This document shows positions 48,809-63,354 of a stretch of 64,000 nt of DNA, piece after piece. The stretch's first letter is position 1. Each line of letters begins with the position of its first letter. The notes under the pieces were generated by a model. That model did not search any database. It saw only the letters and a program-made list of their open reading frames with translations, and was not told the DNA's origin. The position numbers and the translations under genes are program-made. The stretch lies in assembly GCF_014842975.1 (NCBI RefSeq), contig NZ_JACYXK010000019.1, positions 62,001 to 126,000 on the forward strand. The letters are read 5' to 3'. The DNA is from Rhodanobacter sp. DHB23 (GTDB lineage: Bacteria; Pseudomonadota; Gammaproteobacteria; Xanthomonadales; Rhodanobacteraceae).

Positions 48809-49599
48809 TGGACACCGTTGCCGTAGTCGCCGCATCGCCGGCCGCCACCCCCGCCATGCCCCCGCGCCGCGTGCTCGGCGCCTATCTCGCCGAGGCGCGC
48901 AGCGAGTGCCTGCGTTACCTGCGTGCGCCGGGCTTCATGCTGCCGGTGACACTGTTCTCCACGGTGTTCTACCTGATGTTCGGTGTGCTGCCGAACCATC
49001 CCGGCAGCGACGCCGCGCGCTACATGCTGGCCAGCTACACCGCCTTTGGCGTGATGGGGCCGGGCCTGTTCGGCTTCGGCGTGTCGCTGGCGATCGAACG
49101 CGACGGTGGCCTGCTTACCCTGAAACGCGCGCTGCCGATGCCGCCGGGCGCCTACCTGATCGGCAAGATGGTGATGGCGATGGTCACCGCCACCGTGGTG
49201 GTGATCCTGCTGCTGGCCCTGGGACTGGGCTTCGGCGGCGTGTCGCTGGACCCGCCGCACATGCTGGCGATGCTGGCGATCGGCCCGTTCGGCGTGCTGC
49301 CGTTCTGCGCGCTGGGCATGTTCGTCGGCACGCTAATCAAGGGGCAGGGGGCACCCGTCCTGCTGCAACTGGTCTATCTGCCGATGGCCTTCCTGTCCGG
49401 CCTGTGGCTGCCGCTTTCGATGCTGCCGAAGTTCCTGCAACAGATCGCGCCGGCATGGCCCAGCTATCACCTCGACCAGCTCGCCCTGTCGGCGGTGGGG
49501 ATGCGCAGCGGCCCGCTGCTGCCCCACGTGCTGGCGCTGCTGGCCTTCGCCGTGGTGTTCCTGCTGCTGGCGGCGCGTCGCCTGCGCCGGTACGGCTGA
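48808..49599 (+). CDS. ABC-2 type transporter permease
   Basis: 263 residues with six predicted membrane helices (FMLPVTLFSTVFYLMFGVL, YTAFGVMGPGLFGFGVSLAI, KMVMAMVTATVVVILLLALG and so on) and the ABC-2 signature LVYLPMAFLSGLWLPLSMLP near residue 195. The ATG overlaps the ATPase stop by one base, so the two subunits are co-translated. The exported substrate is unknown. Confidence 0.92.
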
Positions 49600-49619
49600 A
49601 CTGGCGGTAGCATGCCGGC

Positions 49620-50843
49620 ATGACTGATCTGGACCACCGTTCCCTACGCATGCGATGGCCCGCCTGGCTGCGCCCGGCACCGGGCTCCTGGGCGGCGGTC
49701 ATGGTGGCCGATGGGCATTCGCCATGGGCTTGTGCGTGGAACCTGCTGTGGTCGTTCTGGGTGTTCATGGGGGCGCTGTTCACCGACCAGGTGGGCGCAG
49801 GGTTCTGGTGGTCGCTGGGGCTGGGCTATCCGCTCTTCCTGCTGATCTACGTGCTGGCGTGCGTGCGGCCGGCCAGCGACGAGGACGCCTACGTCGGTGC
49901 GCTGGTGCTGCTGACCGCCGTGTCGATACCGTGGAACCCGGCGGCGTGGACGTATGCGGTGTTCGCCTGCGCGATGGTGCCGTACCAGGGCGCCTGGTTC
50001 GCCAGCGCGGCCAAGATGGCGACCATCCAGGTGCTGCTGGTGCTCGAGGGCATCTTCCTGCACTGGCCCTGGTATACCTTTCCCATCGTCATGGGCGTGT
50101 GCACCAGCACGGGCGCCGGCGCGCTGGCGGGGCGCATCAACCGTAACAAGAACGCCGAGCTGCGCCTGTCGCACGAGCAGATCCGCCAGCTCGCCGCCAC
50201 CGCGGAGCGCGAGCGCATCGGCCGCGACCTGCACGACCTGCTGGGCCATACCCTGTCGCTGATCACGATGAAGCTGGAGTTGTCGCGCCGGCTGTTCGAG
50301 CGCGACCCGGCCACGGCGCGGCGCGAACTGGCCGAGGCGGAGGAAGTGGCGCGCCATGCGCTGGCGGAAGTGCGCTCGGCGGTCACCGGCATCCGCGCCG
50401 CGGGCTTCGCCGCCGAGTTGGCTTCGGCGGCCCTGCTGCTGCGCACGTCGGGCGTGCAGCTCGACCAGCACCTGCAGGCATTCAACTTGCCTGAAGCGGT
50501 CGAGTGCGCGCTGGCGCTGGTCCTGCGCGAGGCGACGACGAATGTCGCGCGGCATGCGCGTGCGACGCTGGCGCGGGTGTCGCTCACCGGTGCGGGCGAT
50601 GGCGTGCAGCTGTGCATCGAGGACAACGGCCATGGCGGCATCCATGCCGCCGGCAATGGCCTGCGCGGCATGCGGGAGCGCGTGCAGGCGCTGGGCGGCA
50701 CGTTGCGACTGGATTCGCCGCCGGGCGGCGGCACGCGGGTGGACGTCCACGTGCCGTTGGCGGTCACGGCCGCGGTGCGCGCCGGCAGCGGCCTGCCGGG
50801 CGCCGCCGTGCCGGCCTCCGCCAGGGTGCGGCACGCCACATGA
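49620..50843 (+). CDS. Sensor histidine kinase, DesK-like, first paralogue
   Basis: 407 residues. About five membrane helices (residues 36-170) form an integral sensor without a large periplasmic domain. The HisKA_3 dimerisation box ERERIGRDLHDLLGHTLSL has phospho-acceptor His205. The ATPase domain has N box REATTNVARHARA and G box DNGHGGI...GNGLRGMRERV. It starts 20 bp after the permease; the stop overlaps the second kinase by four bases. DesK-type sensors commonly read membrane state or envelope-active drugs. Confidence 0.92.
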   Translation: MTDLDHRSLRMRWPAWLRPAPGSWAAVMVADGHSPWACAWNLLWSFWVFMGALFTDQVGAGFWWSLGLGYPLFLLIYVLACVRPASDEDAYVGALVLLTAVSIPWNPAAWTYAVFACAMVPYQGAWFASAAKMATIQVLLVLEGIFLHWPWYTFPIVMGVCTSTGAGALAGRINRNKNAELRLSHEQIRQLAATAERERIGRDLHDLLGHTLSLITMKLELSRRLFERDPATARRELAEAEEVARHALAEVRSAVTGIRAAGFAAELASAALLLRTSGVQLDQHLQAFNLPEAVECALALVLREATTNVARHARATLARVSLTGAGDGVQLCIEDNGHGGIHAAGNGLRGMRERVQALGGTLRLDSPPGGGTRVDVHVPLAVTAAVRAGSGLPGAAVPASARVRHAT

Positions 50844-52048
50844 TTCCCGCCTTCCTCGCCCGCTGGCTGGTGCCCGCGCCGGATTCCGGCGTGGCCGACG
50901 ACATCCGCTGCGGCAAGTCGCCGTGGGCCGACAGCGTCCACCTGCTGTGGTCGGTGTGGATCTTCGTGACGCCGCTGTTCGACCATGGCATCAAGGGCTA
51001 TACCCGGGCCTGGCTGCTGTTCACGCTGGGGTCCTACCCGCTGTTCCTGCTGCTGTTCGCCAAGATCCAGCTGGCCCCGCAGCGCACGGCGTACCGCTAT
51101 GCCTGGGCCATGGCGGCACTGTGCTTCGCGTTGCTGCGCTGGTACCCCAGCGGCCTCAGCTATTTCGTCTACGCCTGCGTGATGCTGATCCAGTGCCGGA
51201 TGCGCCTGCGGACCCAACTGGTCCAGCTGGCGCTGCTCAACGTGATGCTGGTGGGGCTGGCGTGGTGGATCGGCTACGCGATCAGCATCCTGGTGATCAT
51301 GCCGGCCTCGGTCATCGTAATCAGCGTGATCATGCTGGTCGAGCGCATCAACAAGGAAAGGGACGCCGCGCTGCGCCTGTCGCAGGAGGAGATACGCCGG
51401 CTGGCGGTGCTGGCCGAGCGCGAGCGCATCGGCCGCGATCTGCACGATCTGCTCGGCCACACTCTGTCGCTGGTGACGCTGAAGTCCGAGCTGGCGCGCA
51501 AGCTTGCCCTGGCCGACCCGCCGCGCGCGCAGCGCGAGATGGAAGAAGTGGAACGCGTCTCGCGCCATGCCCTGGTCGAGGTGCGTGCCGCCGTCACCGG
51601 CATGCGGCGCAGCGACCTGGCGGCAGAGCTGGTCTCGGCCAGGCTGATGCTGGAGGCTTCGAACATCGTGTTCGAGGTCGCCGTGCCGTCCGTGCTCGAC
51701 CTGCCGGCGGAAACCGAGGCTGCGCTGGCGCTGGTGCTGCGCGAGGCGGTCACCAACATCCATCGCCACGCGCGCGCCACGGCGGCACGCGTGGTTTTCT
51801 CCTGCGAAGCGGAAAGGTTCCACATGCGCATCAGCGACAACGGGCACGGCGGCCTCGCCGCCCACGGCAACGGCATCAGCGGCATGCGCGAACGCGTGCG
51901 CGCGATGGGCGGCACGCTGGCGATCGCCTCGCCGGCACGGCGCGGTACCACGCTCGACGTCGAGGTGCCCCTGCGCGCGCTGTCCAGGCCCGTGGCTGCG
52001 GATGCGCGTCCGGCACCGACGCTGGCCGGCCAGAGGGGCGCCGCATGA
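50840..52048 (+). CDS. Sensor histidine kinase, DesK-like, second paralogue
   Basis: 402 residues, same layout as its neighbour: membrane helices about 30-168, phospho-acceptor His202 in ERERIGRDLHDLLGHTLSL, N box REAVTNIHRHARA, and G box DNGHGGL...GNGISGMRERV. The two kinases are clearly paralogous (shared LLWS-W-F start motif, H box and G box), but their membrane parts diverge. Both keep all catalytic boxes, so both should be active. Stop and next ATG overlap (ATGA). Confidence 0.92.
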   Translation: MIPAFLARWLVPAPDSGVADDIRCGKSPWADSVHLLWSVWIFVTPLFDHGIKGYTRAWLLFTLGSYPLFLLLFAKIQLAPQRTAYRYAWAMAALCFALLRWYPSGLSYFVYACVMLIQCRMRLRTQLVQLALLNVMLVGLAWWIGYAISILVIMPASVIVISVIMLVERINKERDAALRLSQEEIRRLAVLAERERIGRDLHDLLGHTLSLVTLKSELARKLALADPPRAQREMEEVERVSRHALVEVRAAVTGMRRSDLAAELVSARLMLEASNIVFEVAVPSVLDLPAETEAALALVLREAVTNIHRHARATAARVVFSCEAERFHMRISDNGHGGLAAHGNGISGMRERVRAMGGTLAIASPARRGTTLDVEVPLRALSRPVAADARPAPTLAGQRGAA

Positions 52049-52647
52049 TCCGCGTGCTGCTGGCCGAGGACCAGGCGATGGTGCGCGGCGCGCTGTCCGC
52101 GCTGCTGAATCTCGAATCCGACATCGAGGTGCTGGGCTCGGCCTGCGACGGCGAGGCGGCCTGGCGCGAGCTGCAACGGCTGAAGCCCGACGTGCTGGTC
52201 ACCGACATCGAGATGCCCGGCCTCACCGGGCTGGAACTGGCGCAGCGCCTCCAGCGCCACGAGCTGCCGGTCAAGGTGATCATCGTCACCACCTTCGCGC
52301 GGCCCGGCTTCCTGCGCCGCGCGCTGGACGCGGGCGTGTCCGGCTACCTGCTCAAGGACGCGCCGGCGGAGAACCTCGCCGAGGCGCTGCGCACCGTGCA
52401 CCGCGGCGGCCGCGCGATCGACCCGCAGCTGGCGCTGGAAGCCTGGTCGGAGGCCGATCCGCTGAACGACCGCGAGCGCCAGGTGCTGCGCCTCGCCGGC
52501 GAAGGGCAGGGCGCCGGCGACATCGCCGCCGCCCTGAACCTCTCGCACGGCACCGTGCGCAACTACCTGTCCGAGGCGATCGGCAAGCTCGGCGTGGCCA
52601 ACCGCATCGAGGCGTACCGCCTGGCGCGGCAGAAGGGCTGGCTGTAG
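52045..52647 (+). CDS. NarL/FixJ family response regulator
   Basis: 200 residues. The receiver domain has acidic pocket ED (8-9), phospho-acceptor Asp54 (LVTDIEMPG) and Lys105 (YLLKDA). The C-terminal LuxR-type helix-turn-helix is LNDRERQVLRLAGEGQGAGDIAAALNLSHGTVRNYLSEAI (about 139-178). It is the only regulator after two kinases, so both probably feed it. Autoregulation of the operon is likely by analogy with DesR/LiaR-type systems. Confidence 0.94.
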   Translation: MIRVLLAEDQAMVRGALSALLNLESDIEVLGSACDGEAAWRELQRLKPDVLVTDIEMPGLTGLELAQRLQRHELPVKVIIVTTFARPGFLRRALDAGVSGYLLKDAPAENLAEALRTVHRGGRAIDPQLALEAWSEADPLNDRERQVLRLAGEGQGAGDIAAALNLSHGTVRNYLSEAIGKLGVANRIEAYRLARQKGWL

Positions 52648-52650
52648 GCG

Positions 52651-53190
52651 TCAGTGGCCGCGGCGTGGTGCGCCGCGCGGCGCCATCCCCGCTGCGCGGG
52701 ATGCCTGCAGGCCGCGCACGAAACCGGCTGGGTCGGCCGGCGAGAGCACCACGGTGCCCTTGTCCGCGCGCAGCACCACGGCCTGCCGCCAGTCGGTGAC
52801 GAAGGCGCGGTAGCGGCCCAGTCTGGCATTGCGGAACCAGCCCGAGAACGAGAACAGCCCGCCGTTGCCGAACAGGCGGATCGAATGGGCGCCGGCGTCC
52901 GGGTCGATGGCCGCCTCGCGCAAGTCGCCAAGCTCCACGCGCGTCGTCCAGAGCAGACGGCGCACGTACAGGGCGCCGTCGCGCAGCGTGTAGTCGCGTA
53001 CCACGAAGAGCAGGGCTGCCAGCAGGATAGATACGGGAACGGCCATCACCACGATGCGCACCGTCGGCATGGTCTGGTCCGGCACGAAGCAGGCCACCAG
53101 CAGGAAGATGCCCAGCAGGAGCAGGGTGACGGTGATCGAGATGCCCTTGAGGAAGGTGTCCCAGGGCGCGGCACGGTGGCTCGTTTGCAT
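52651..53190 (-). CDS. Membrane protein with bacterial PH-like domain
   Basis: 179 residues. Two adjacent membrane helices (about 17-37 and 43-63) are followed by a soluble PH-like domain: [81 protein letters not shown]. This is the usual pattern of bacterial PH (bPH/YdbT-like) proteins. Function unknown. It converges with the response regulator (3 bp apart) and is divergent from queA. ATG 53190 starts before the first helix; longer frames read antisense to queA. Confidence 0.75.
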   Translation of the reverse strand: MQTSHRAAPWDTFLKGISITVTLLLLGIFLLVACFVPDQTMPTVRIVVMAVPVSILLAALLFVVRDYTLRDGALYVRRLLWTTRVELGDLREAAIDPDAGAHSIRLFGNGGLFSFSGWFRNARLGRYRAFVTDWRQAVVLRADKGTVVLSPADPAGFVRGLQASRAAGMAPRGAPRRGH

Positions 53191-53290
53191 CTGCGGATTC
53201 TCGCCGTGCGGCACCGCGCGGACAAGCTGGCGCACCGGCTTGCCCCGGCTGCGCGATAATCGACGGTCGCACGCTCCGAATCCGCATCCC

Positions 53291-55661
<2,371 letters not shown>

Positions 55662-55773
55662 GGATGCCGGGGGTTGTCGTGCGACGGCCGGGCACGCATG
55701 GCATAATCACCGATCTTTTATCGGGCGTCCGGCAGAAATTCCTGCTGGGGCCACTACTTGCGAGACGAGCCGA

Positions 55774-56103
55774 ATGAGTCTTCCGATGTCTTTCACGCTG
55801 GCCCAGGCCGCCCCGGGCGCCCAGGGCGGCGGCCTTTCCATGATCATCATGATGGTGGTGCTGTTCGGCCTGATGTATTTCATGATGATCCGCCCGCAGA
55901 TGAAGCGGCAGAAGGAGCATCGCACCATGCTCTCCGCCCTCGCCAAGGGCGACGAGGTGGTGAGCAACGGCGGCCTGGCCGGTCGCGTGGACGACATCGG
56001 CGAAACCTTCATCACGATCGAGATCGCGCCGAACGTGAAGGTGAAATTGCAGAAGGGCTCGGTGGCGCAGGTGCTGCCCAAGGGCTCGCTGAAGTCCGCC
56101 TGA
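55774..56103 (+). CDS. yajC: Sec translocon accessory subunit YajC
   Basis: 109-residue single-span inner-membrane protein that associates with SecDF. The hydrophobic helix (MIIMMVVLFGLMYFMMI, about 24-40) is followed by RPQMKRQKEH and the cytoplasmic domain ALAKGDEVVSNGGLAGRVDDIGE. ATG 55774 gives the usual length (E. coli 110); the ATG at 55786 is a close alternative. Confidence 0.95.
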   Translation: MSLPMSFTLAQAAPGAQGGGLSMIIMMVVLFGLMYFMMIRPQMKRQKEHRTMLSALAKGDEVVSNGGLAGRVDDIGETFITIEIAPNVKVKLQKGSVAQVLPKGSLKSA

Positions 56104-56138
56104 GCCGCAAGGCCGGGACACAGGCTTTCACGAACAGT

Positions 56139-56248
56139 GCGGCCACGGACGGCCGCTTCTCGACCTTCGCGGTCATGGACGATCGCAAAAACAAACCGCG
56201 GCCACGGACGGTCGGCTGGCTGACGTTTGCAACACGGATGGCTGCAAA
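56139..56248 (+). repeat. GGA-hairpin repeat element, locus 3, in the secD 5' region
   Basis: Four consecutive hairpins on the sense strand: GCGGCC-ACGGAC-GGCCGC (56139-56156); GCGGTC-ATGGAC-GATCGC (56169-56186, one G-U pair); GCGGCC-ACGGAC-GGTCGG (56198-56214, about 5 bp); and TTTGCA...C-ACGGAT-G...TGCAAA (56226-56248). Every loop is A-N-GGA-Y closed by C-G. The last stem ends against AAAGGA, the secD ribosome binding site. This matches the multi-site layout of CsrA/RsmA-repressed leaders. Confidence 0.85.
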
Positions 56249-56257
56249 GGACTACCG

Positions 56258-58141
56258 ATGAGCGATTTTCCCCGCTGGAAATACGCGCTGGTCGCGCTGG
56301 CGATGCTGTTCGGCATCTTCTACGCGTTGCCCAATGCGTTCCCGCCGCTGAAGGCGGTGCAGGTCTCTGCCAACCAGGGCAGCGCACCGGCCGACGACGC
56401 GCTGCGCCAGAAGGTGGCCGACGCGCTGGTCAAGGGCCACGTGGCGACGACGGGCCTGGAGCTGCAGGGCGACCACCTGCTCGCCACCTTCGCCAACGCC
56501 GACGTGCAGAAGAACGGCGCGGACGCGATCAAGGCCCTGCTCGGCGACGGCTATACCGTGGCGTTCAAGCTGCAGTCCTCGGTACCGCGCTGGCTGGCCG
56601 CCATCCATGCCAATTCCATGCCGCTGGGCCTGGACCTGCAGGGCGGCGTGCACTTCCTGATGCAGGTGGACCAGAGCGGCGTGCTCGACAAGCTGGAGAA
56701 CAGCTATGCCGACGACATCCGCGGCCAGTTGCGCGACAAGAACATCCGCTACGAATCGGTGACGCGCAGCACGGTGGCCGGGCAGGGCATCGTGGTGGTG
56801 CTGCGTTCGGAGGCCGACCGCTCCGGCGCGGCCGACCTGATCGCCGGCAACTCGCCGGACCTCGCGGTGACCGACGGCCCGAGCACCGGCGACCGCTTCG
56901 TGTTGTACGCCGCGCTCAAGCCGACCAAGCTGCGCGACATCTCGCTGGGCACGATCAAGCAGAACCTCGCCACGCTGCGCAACCGCATCAACAACCTCGG
57001 CGTGTCCGAGCCGCTGATCCAGCAGCAGGGCGAAGACCACATCGTGGTCGAGCTGGCCGGCGTGCAGGATCCGGCCGAAGCGAAGAAGATGATCGGCGCC
57101 ACCGCCACGCTGGAGTACCGCCCCGGCATCGGCTACCCCGGCGACCCGCGCGCGGTGGAAGCCGCGCAGAGCGGCAGCATCCCGCCGGATGCCAACCTCT
57201 ACTACACCAGCAACGGCCACGTGCCGGTGCTGGTGGGCAAGCGCCCCATCGTCACCGGCGACCAGCTGGTGGACGCCAGTTCCGGCGTGGACCAGAGCAA
57301 CGGCACGCCCTCGGTGAACGTGACGCTGAACGCCAGCGGCGCGGCGAAGATGCAGGAGTTCACCAACAACAACGTCGGCAAGCCGATGGCGGTGCTGCTG
57401 ATCAACACCGTGTACGAGACCAGCACGGTGGACGGCAAGGAAGTGCGCACGCCCAAGACCGACACCAAGGTGATCAACGACGCCACCATCCAGAGCCCGT
57501 TCGGCAAGGAGTTTTCCACCAACGGCCTGGGCAGCCCCAAGGAAGCTTCCGACCTGGCGCTGCTGCTGAAGAGCGGCGCGCTTGCCGCGCCGATGGACAT
57601 CGTCGAGGAGAACGTGATCGGCCCCAGCCTCGGCCAGGAGAACATCACCAAGGGCTTCGACTCGGTGATGCTCGGCCTCGCGCTGGTGCTGCTGGCGGCG
57701 GCGATCTACTACAAGCTGTTCGGCCTGGTCGCCGACATCGCGCTGTTCTTCAACCTGCTGATCCTGGTGGCGGTGATGTCGCTGATCGGCGTCACGCTCA
57801 CCATGCCGGGCATCGCGGGCATCGTGCTGACGCTGGGCATGGCGATCGACGCCAACGTGCTGATCTGCGAACGCGTGCGCGAGGAGCTGCGCAACGGCTC
57901 CACGCCGCACGCGGCGATCCATGCCGGCTACGACAAGGCCTGGGCCACCATCCTCGACGCCAACGTCACCCACCTGATCGCGGCGCTGGCGCTGATGACG
58001 ATGGGTACCGGCGCGATCCGCGGCTTCGGCGTCACGCTGGGCATCGGCATCCTGACCTCGATGTTCACCTCGGTGGTGATGACGCACGCGTTCACCGCGC
58101 TGATTCACGGCCGCCGCAAGCTCAAGACCTTGTCGGTCTAA
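56258..58141 (+). CDS. secD: Protein translocase subunit SecD
   Basis: 627-residue inner-membrane subunit that uses the proton gradient to pull proteins out of SecYEG. TM1 (KYALVALAMLFGIFYALPNAFPP) is followed by a large periplasmic region with GLDLQGGVHFLMQVD (P1 base) and five C-terminal helices with GMAIDANVLICERVREELRNG. ATG 56258 follows AAAGGACTACCG. The 154-bp gap after yajC holds four GGA hairpins. Confidence 0.97.
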   Translation: MSDFPRWKYALVALAMLFGIFYALPNAFPPLKAVQVSANQGSAPADDALRQKVADALVKGHVATTGLELQGDHLLATFANADVQKNGADAIKALLGDGYTVAFKLQSSVPRWLAAIHANSMPLGLDLQGGVHFLMQVDQSGVLDKLENSYADDIRGQLRDKNIRYESVTRSTVAGQGIVVVLRSEADRSGAADLIAGNSPDLAVTDGPSTGDRFVLYAALKPTKLRDISLGTIKQNLATLRNRINNLGVSEPLIQQQGEDHIVVELAGVQDPAEAKKMIGATATLEYRPGIGYPGDPRAVEAAQSGSIPPDANLYYTSNGHVPVLVGKRPIVTGDQLVDASSGVDQSNGTPSVNVTLNASGAAKMQEFTNNNVGKPMAVLLINTVYETSTVDGKEVRTPKTDTKVINDATIQSPFGKEFSTNGLGSPKEASDLALLLKSGALAAPMDIVEENVIGPSLGQENITKGFDSVMLGLALVLLAAAIYYKLFGLVADIALFFNLLILVAVMSLIGVTLTMPGIAGIVLTLGMAIDANVLICERVREELRNGSTPHAAIHAGYDKAWATILDANVTHLIAALALMTMGTGAIRGFGVTLGIGILTSMFTSVVMTHAFTALIHGRRKLKTLSV

Positions 58142-58157
58142 GGGCGGGATTCAATCC

Positions 58158-59114
58158 ATGGAAATCTTCAACCACAACAGCAACATCCACTTCCTGCGCA
58201 TCCGCGTCTTCAGCGTGGCGATAGCCGTCGTGCTGATGGTCGCCTCGGTCGCGCTGCTCGCCACCAAGGGCCTGAACTATGCCCTGGACTTCACCGGCGG
58301 CGTCTCCCTGGTGGTGGACTATGCGCAGCCGGTGCAGACCGGCGACGTGCACGACGCGCTGGACAAGGGCGGCATCGAGAACCCGGTGGTGCAGAGCGTG
58401 GGCGGCAGCCGCGAGGTGTCGATCCGCATGCAGCCGACCAAGGCGATGCTCGACGCCAAGGGCCAGGTGGACCTGGACAAGGTCTCCGGCACGGTGATGG
58501 GGGCGCTCAAGGCCGCACGCAGCGACGCCACGCTGAAGAGCCGCTCCTCGGTCAGCGCCGAGGTGGGCGCGGAACTGAAGAGCGACGGCATGGTCGCCGC
58601 GGTGTTCGTGATGCTCGGCATCATGGCCTACCTGTGGATCCGCTTCGAACGCCGCTTCGCGATCGCCGCGGTGCTCACCGAAATCCACGACACGCTGGTG
58701 ACGCTGGGCATCCTTGCCCTGACCGGACGCGAGTTCGACATGACCGTGCTGGCCTCGGTGCTGGCGGTGATCGGCTACTCGATCAACGACAAGGTGGTGG
58801 TGTTCGACCGTATCCGCGAGCTGTTCCGCCTCGCGCGCAAGGCCGAGCCGGAGGAGATCCTCAACCGCTCGATCAACAGCACGCTGTCGCGAACCATCAT
58901 CACCTCGCTGTTCACCGGCATCACCATGGCCGCGCTGTTCTTCTTCGGCGGCCCGGCGGTGCACAACTTCGCGATCACCATGCTGATCGGCATCCTGGTG
59001 GGCACGCTCTCCTCGATCTTCGTGGCCAGCCCGATCCTGCTGTGGCTGGGCGTGTCGAAGAAGGACCTGATGCCGACGACCAAGGAAAACCCGGAGCTGG
59101 CACGGCGCCCATAA
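58158..59114 (+). CDS. secF: Protein translocase subunit SecF
   Basis: 318-residue partner of SecD. TM1 is near 15-37, followed by FTGGVSLVVDYAQP, a periplasmic loop, and the C-terminal helices with VIGYSINDKVVVFDRIRE (conserved Asp/Arg network) and NSTLSRTIITSLFT. It starts 16 bp after secD. Length matches the family (E. coli 323). Confidence 0.97.
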   Translation: MEIFNHNSNIHFLRIRVFSVAIAVVLMVASVALLATKGLNYALDFTGGVSLVVDYAQPVQTGDVHDALDKGGIENPVVQSVGGSREVSIRMQPTKAMLDAKGQVDLDKVSGTVMGALKAARSDATLKSRSSVSAEVGAELKSDGMVAAVFVMLGIMAYLWIRFERRFAIAAVLTEIHDTLVTLGILALTGREFDMTVLASVLAVIGYSINDKVVVFDRIRELFRLARKAEPEEILNRSINSTLSRTIITSLFTGITMAALFFFGGPAVHNFAITMLIGILVGTLSSIFVASPILLWLGVSKKDLMPTTKENPELARRP

Positions 59115-59120
59115 GCCCGC

Positions 59121-59172
59121 ATCGCCCGCCCCGCGGGCGATCCCGGTTTCTCTCTCCCGCCTGCGGGAGAGA
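59121..59172. repeat. Palindromes downstream of secF
   Basis: ATCGCCCGC-CCC-GCGGGCGAT (59121-59141, 9-bp stem), 6 bp after the secF stop, followed by TCTCTCCCGC-CT-GCGGGAGAGA (59151-59172, 10-bp stem) of the CTCTCCC family. There is no strong T tract; the pair may act as an mRNA 3' stabiliser or weak terminator between the convergent secF and LysR genes. Confidence 0.75.
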
Positions 59173-59242
59173 TGCCCGCAGGGCAGAGAGGGGCTCTTCG
59201 CCACCAGGTCGAAGCCGATCCGCAACCAGATACGCGGATCAA

Positions 59243-62503
<3,261 letters not shown>

Positions 62504-62510
62504 ACGGCCC

Positions 62511-63215
62511 TCAGCCGGAGAGTCCGGCGTCCAGTTGGGCCAGCCGCTGCGGCGTGCCCACGTCCGTCCAGCGGCCGCGGTGCAGCGAGCCGGCCAATGC
62601 GTCGCGCGCCATCGCCGCTTCCAGCAGGGGGCGCAGCTTGAAGCGCGGCGGCTTCGCCTCGGCACCCGGCGCGTCGCCCACGGCTTCGCGCCAGCCATCC
62701 AGCAGTTCGCGGCGGAGCACGGCGATGCCGCTGTAGGTCAGCCGCGGTTCGCCGTCGGCATGCAGGCGGCCTTGCGCGTCCAGCCGGAAATCGCCGTCGG
62801 GGTGATGCTCCGGGTTGTCCACCATCAGCAGGTGCGCCAGGCCATCCGGTTCCGCGGGCAGCGCGGCGAAGTCGGCGTCGCACCACACGTCGCCGCTGAT
62901 CGCCAGCACCGGTTCCGTGCCCAGCAGCGGCAGCGCGTTGAGCAGGCCGCCGCCGGTCTCCAGCGGCGTCGCGCCTTCGTACACGTAGCGGATGCGCAGG
63001 CCCCAGCGCGAACCGTCGCCCAGTGTTTCCGGAAACTGCCCGGCGAGGTGCGAGGTGTTGATCGCCACGTAGTTCACGCCGATCGCGGCCAGCTTCTCCA
63101 GGTGCCACACGATCAGCGGCTTGCCGCCCGCGCGCAGCAGCGGCTTGGGCGTGTGTTTGGTGAGCGGGCGCATGCGCTCGCCCAGGCCGGCGGCGAAGAT
63201 CAGGGCATGTCTCAT
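62511..63215 (-). CDS. murU: N-acetylmuramate 1-phosphate uridylyltransferase MurU
   Basis: 234-residue nucleotidyltransferase. The start HALIFAAGLGERMRPLTKHTPKPLL holds the GxGxRxxPxTxxxPKPL signature; GDVWCDADF carries metal-binding Asp, and GRWTDVGTPQRL is the C-terminal motif. MurU makes UDP-MurNAc from MurNAc 1-phosphate in the recycling route that bypasses de novo synthesis and confers intrinsic fosfomycin tolerance in pseudomonads. amgK directly upstream on the same strand supports this over a glucose/mannose specificity. ATG 63215 is chosen; a longer frame reads into a repeat. Confidence 0.92.
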   Translation of the reverse strand: MRHALIFAAGLGERMRPLTKHTPKPLLRAGGKPLIVWHLEKLAAIGVNYVAINTSHLAGQFPETLGDGSRWGLRIRYVYEGATPLETGGGLLNALPLLGTEPVLAISGDVWCDADFAALPAEPDGLAHLLMVDNPEHHPDGDFRLDAQGRLHADGEPRLTYSGIAVLRRELLDGWREAVGDAPGAEAKPPRFKLRPLLEAAMARDALAGSLHRGRWTDVGTPQRLAQLDAGLSG

Positions 63216-63243
63216 GGCTTGCCACCGTGTCGCAGAATCCCTG

Positions 63244-63330
63244 CCGTCATCCCGGCGAAAGCCGGGATCAAGCGACTTTTCATGAGCGCGCGCGCAAGGC
63301 ACTGGATCCCGGCTTTCGCCGGGATGACGG
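63244..63330. repeat. Perfect 26-bp inverted repeat between amgK and murU
   Basis: Arms 63244-63269 and 63305-63330 are exact reverse complements over 26 bp with a 35-nt loop. Each arm contains its own hairpin CCCGGC-GAAA-GCCGGG. This is the widespread GTCATCCCGGCGAAAGCCGGG type of proteobacterial repeat. Confidence 0.93.
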
Positions 63331-63354
63331 GTAGGAGAGGCCGATGCATTCCCA

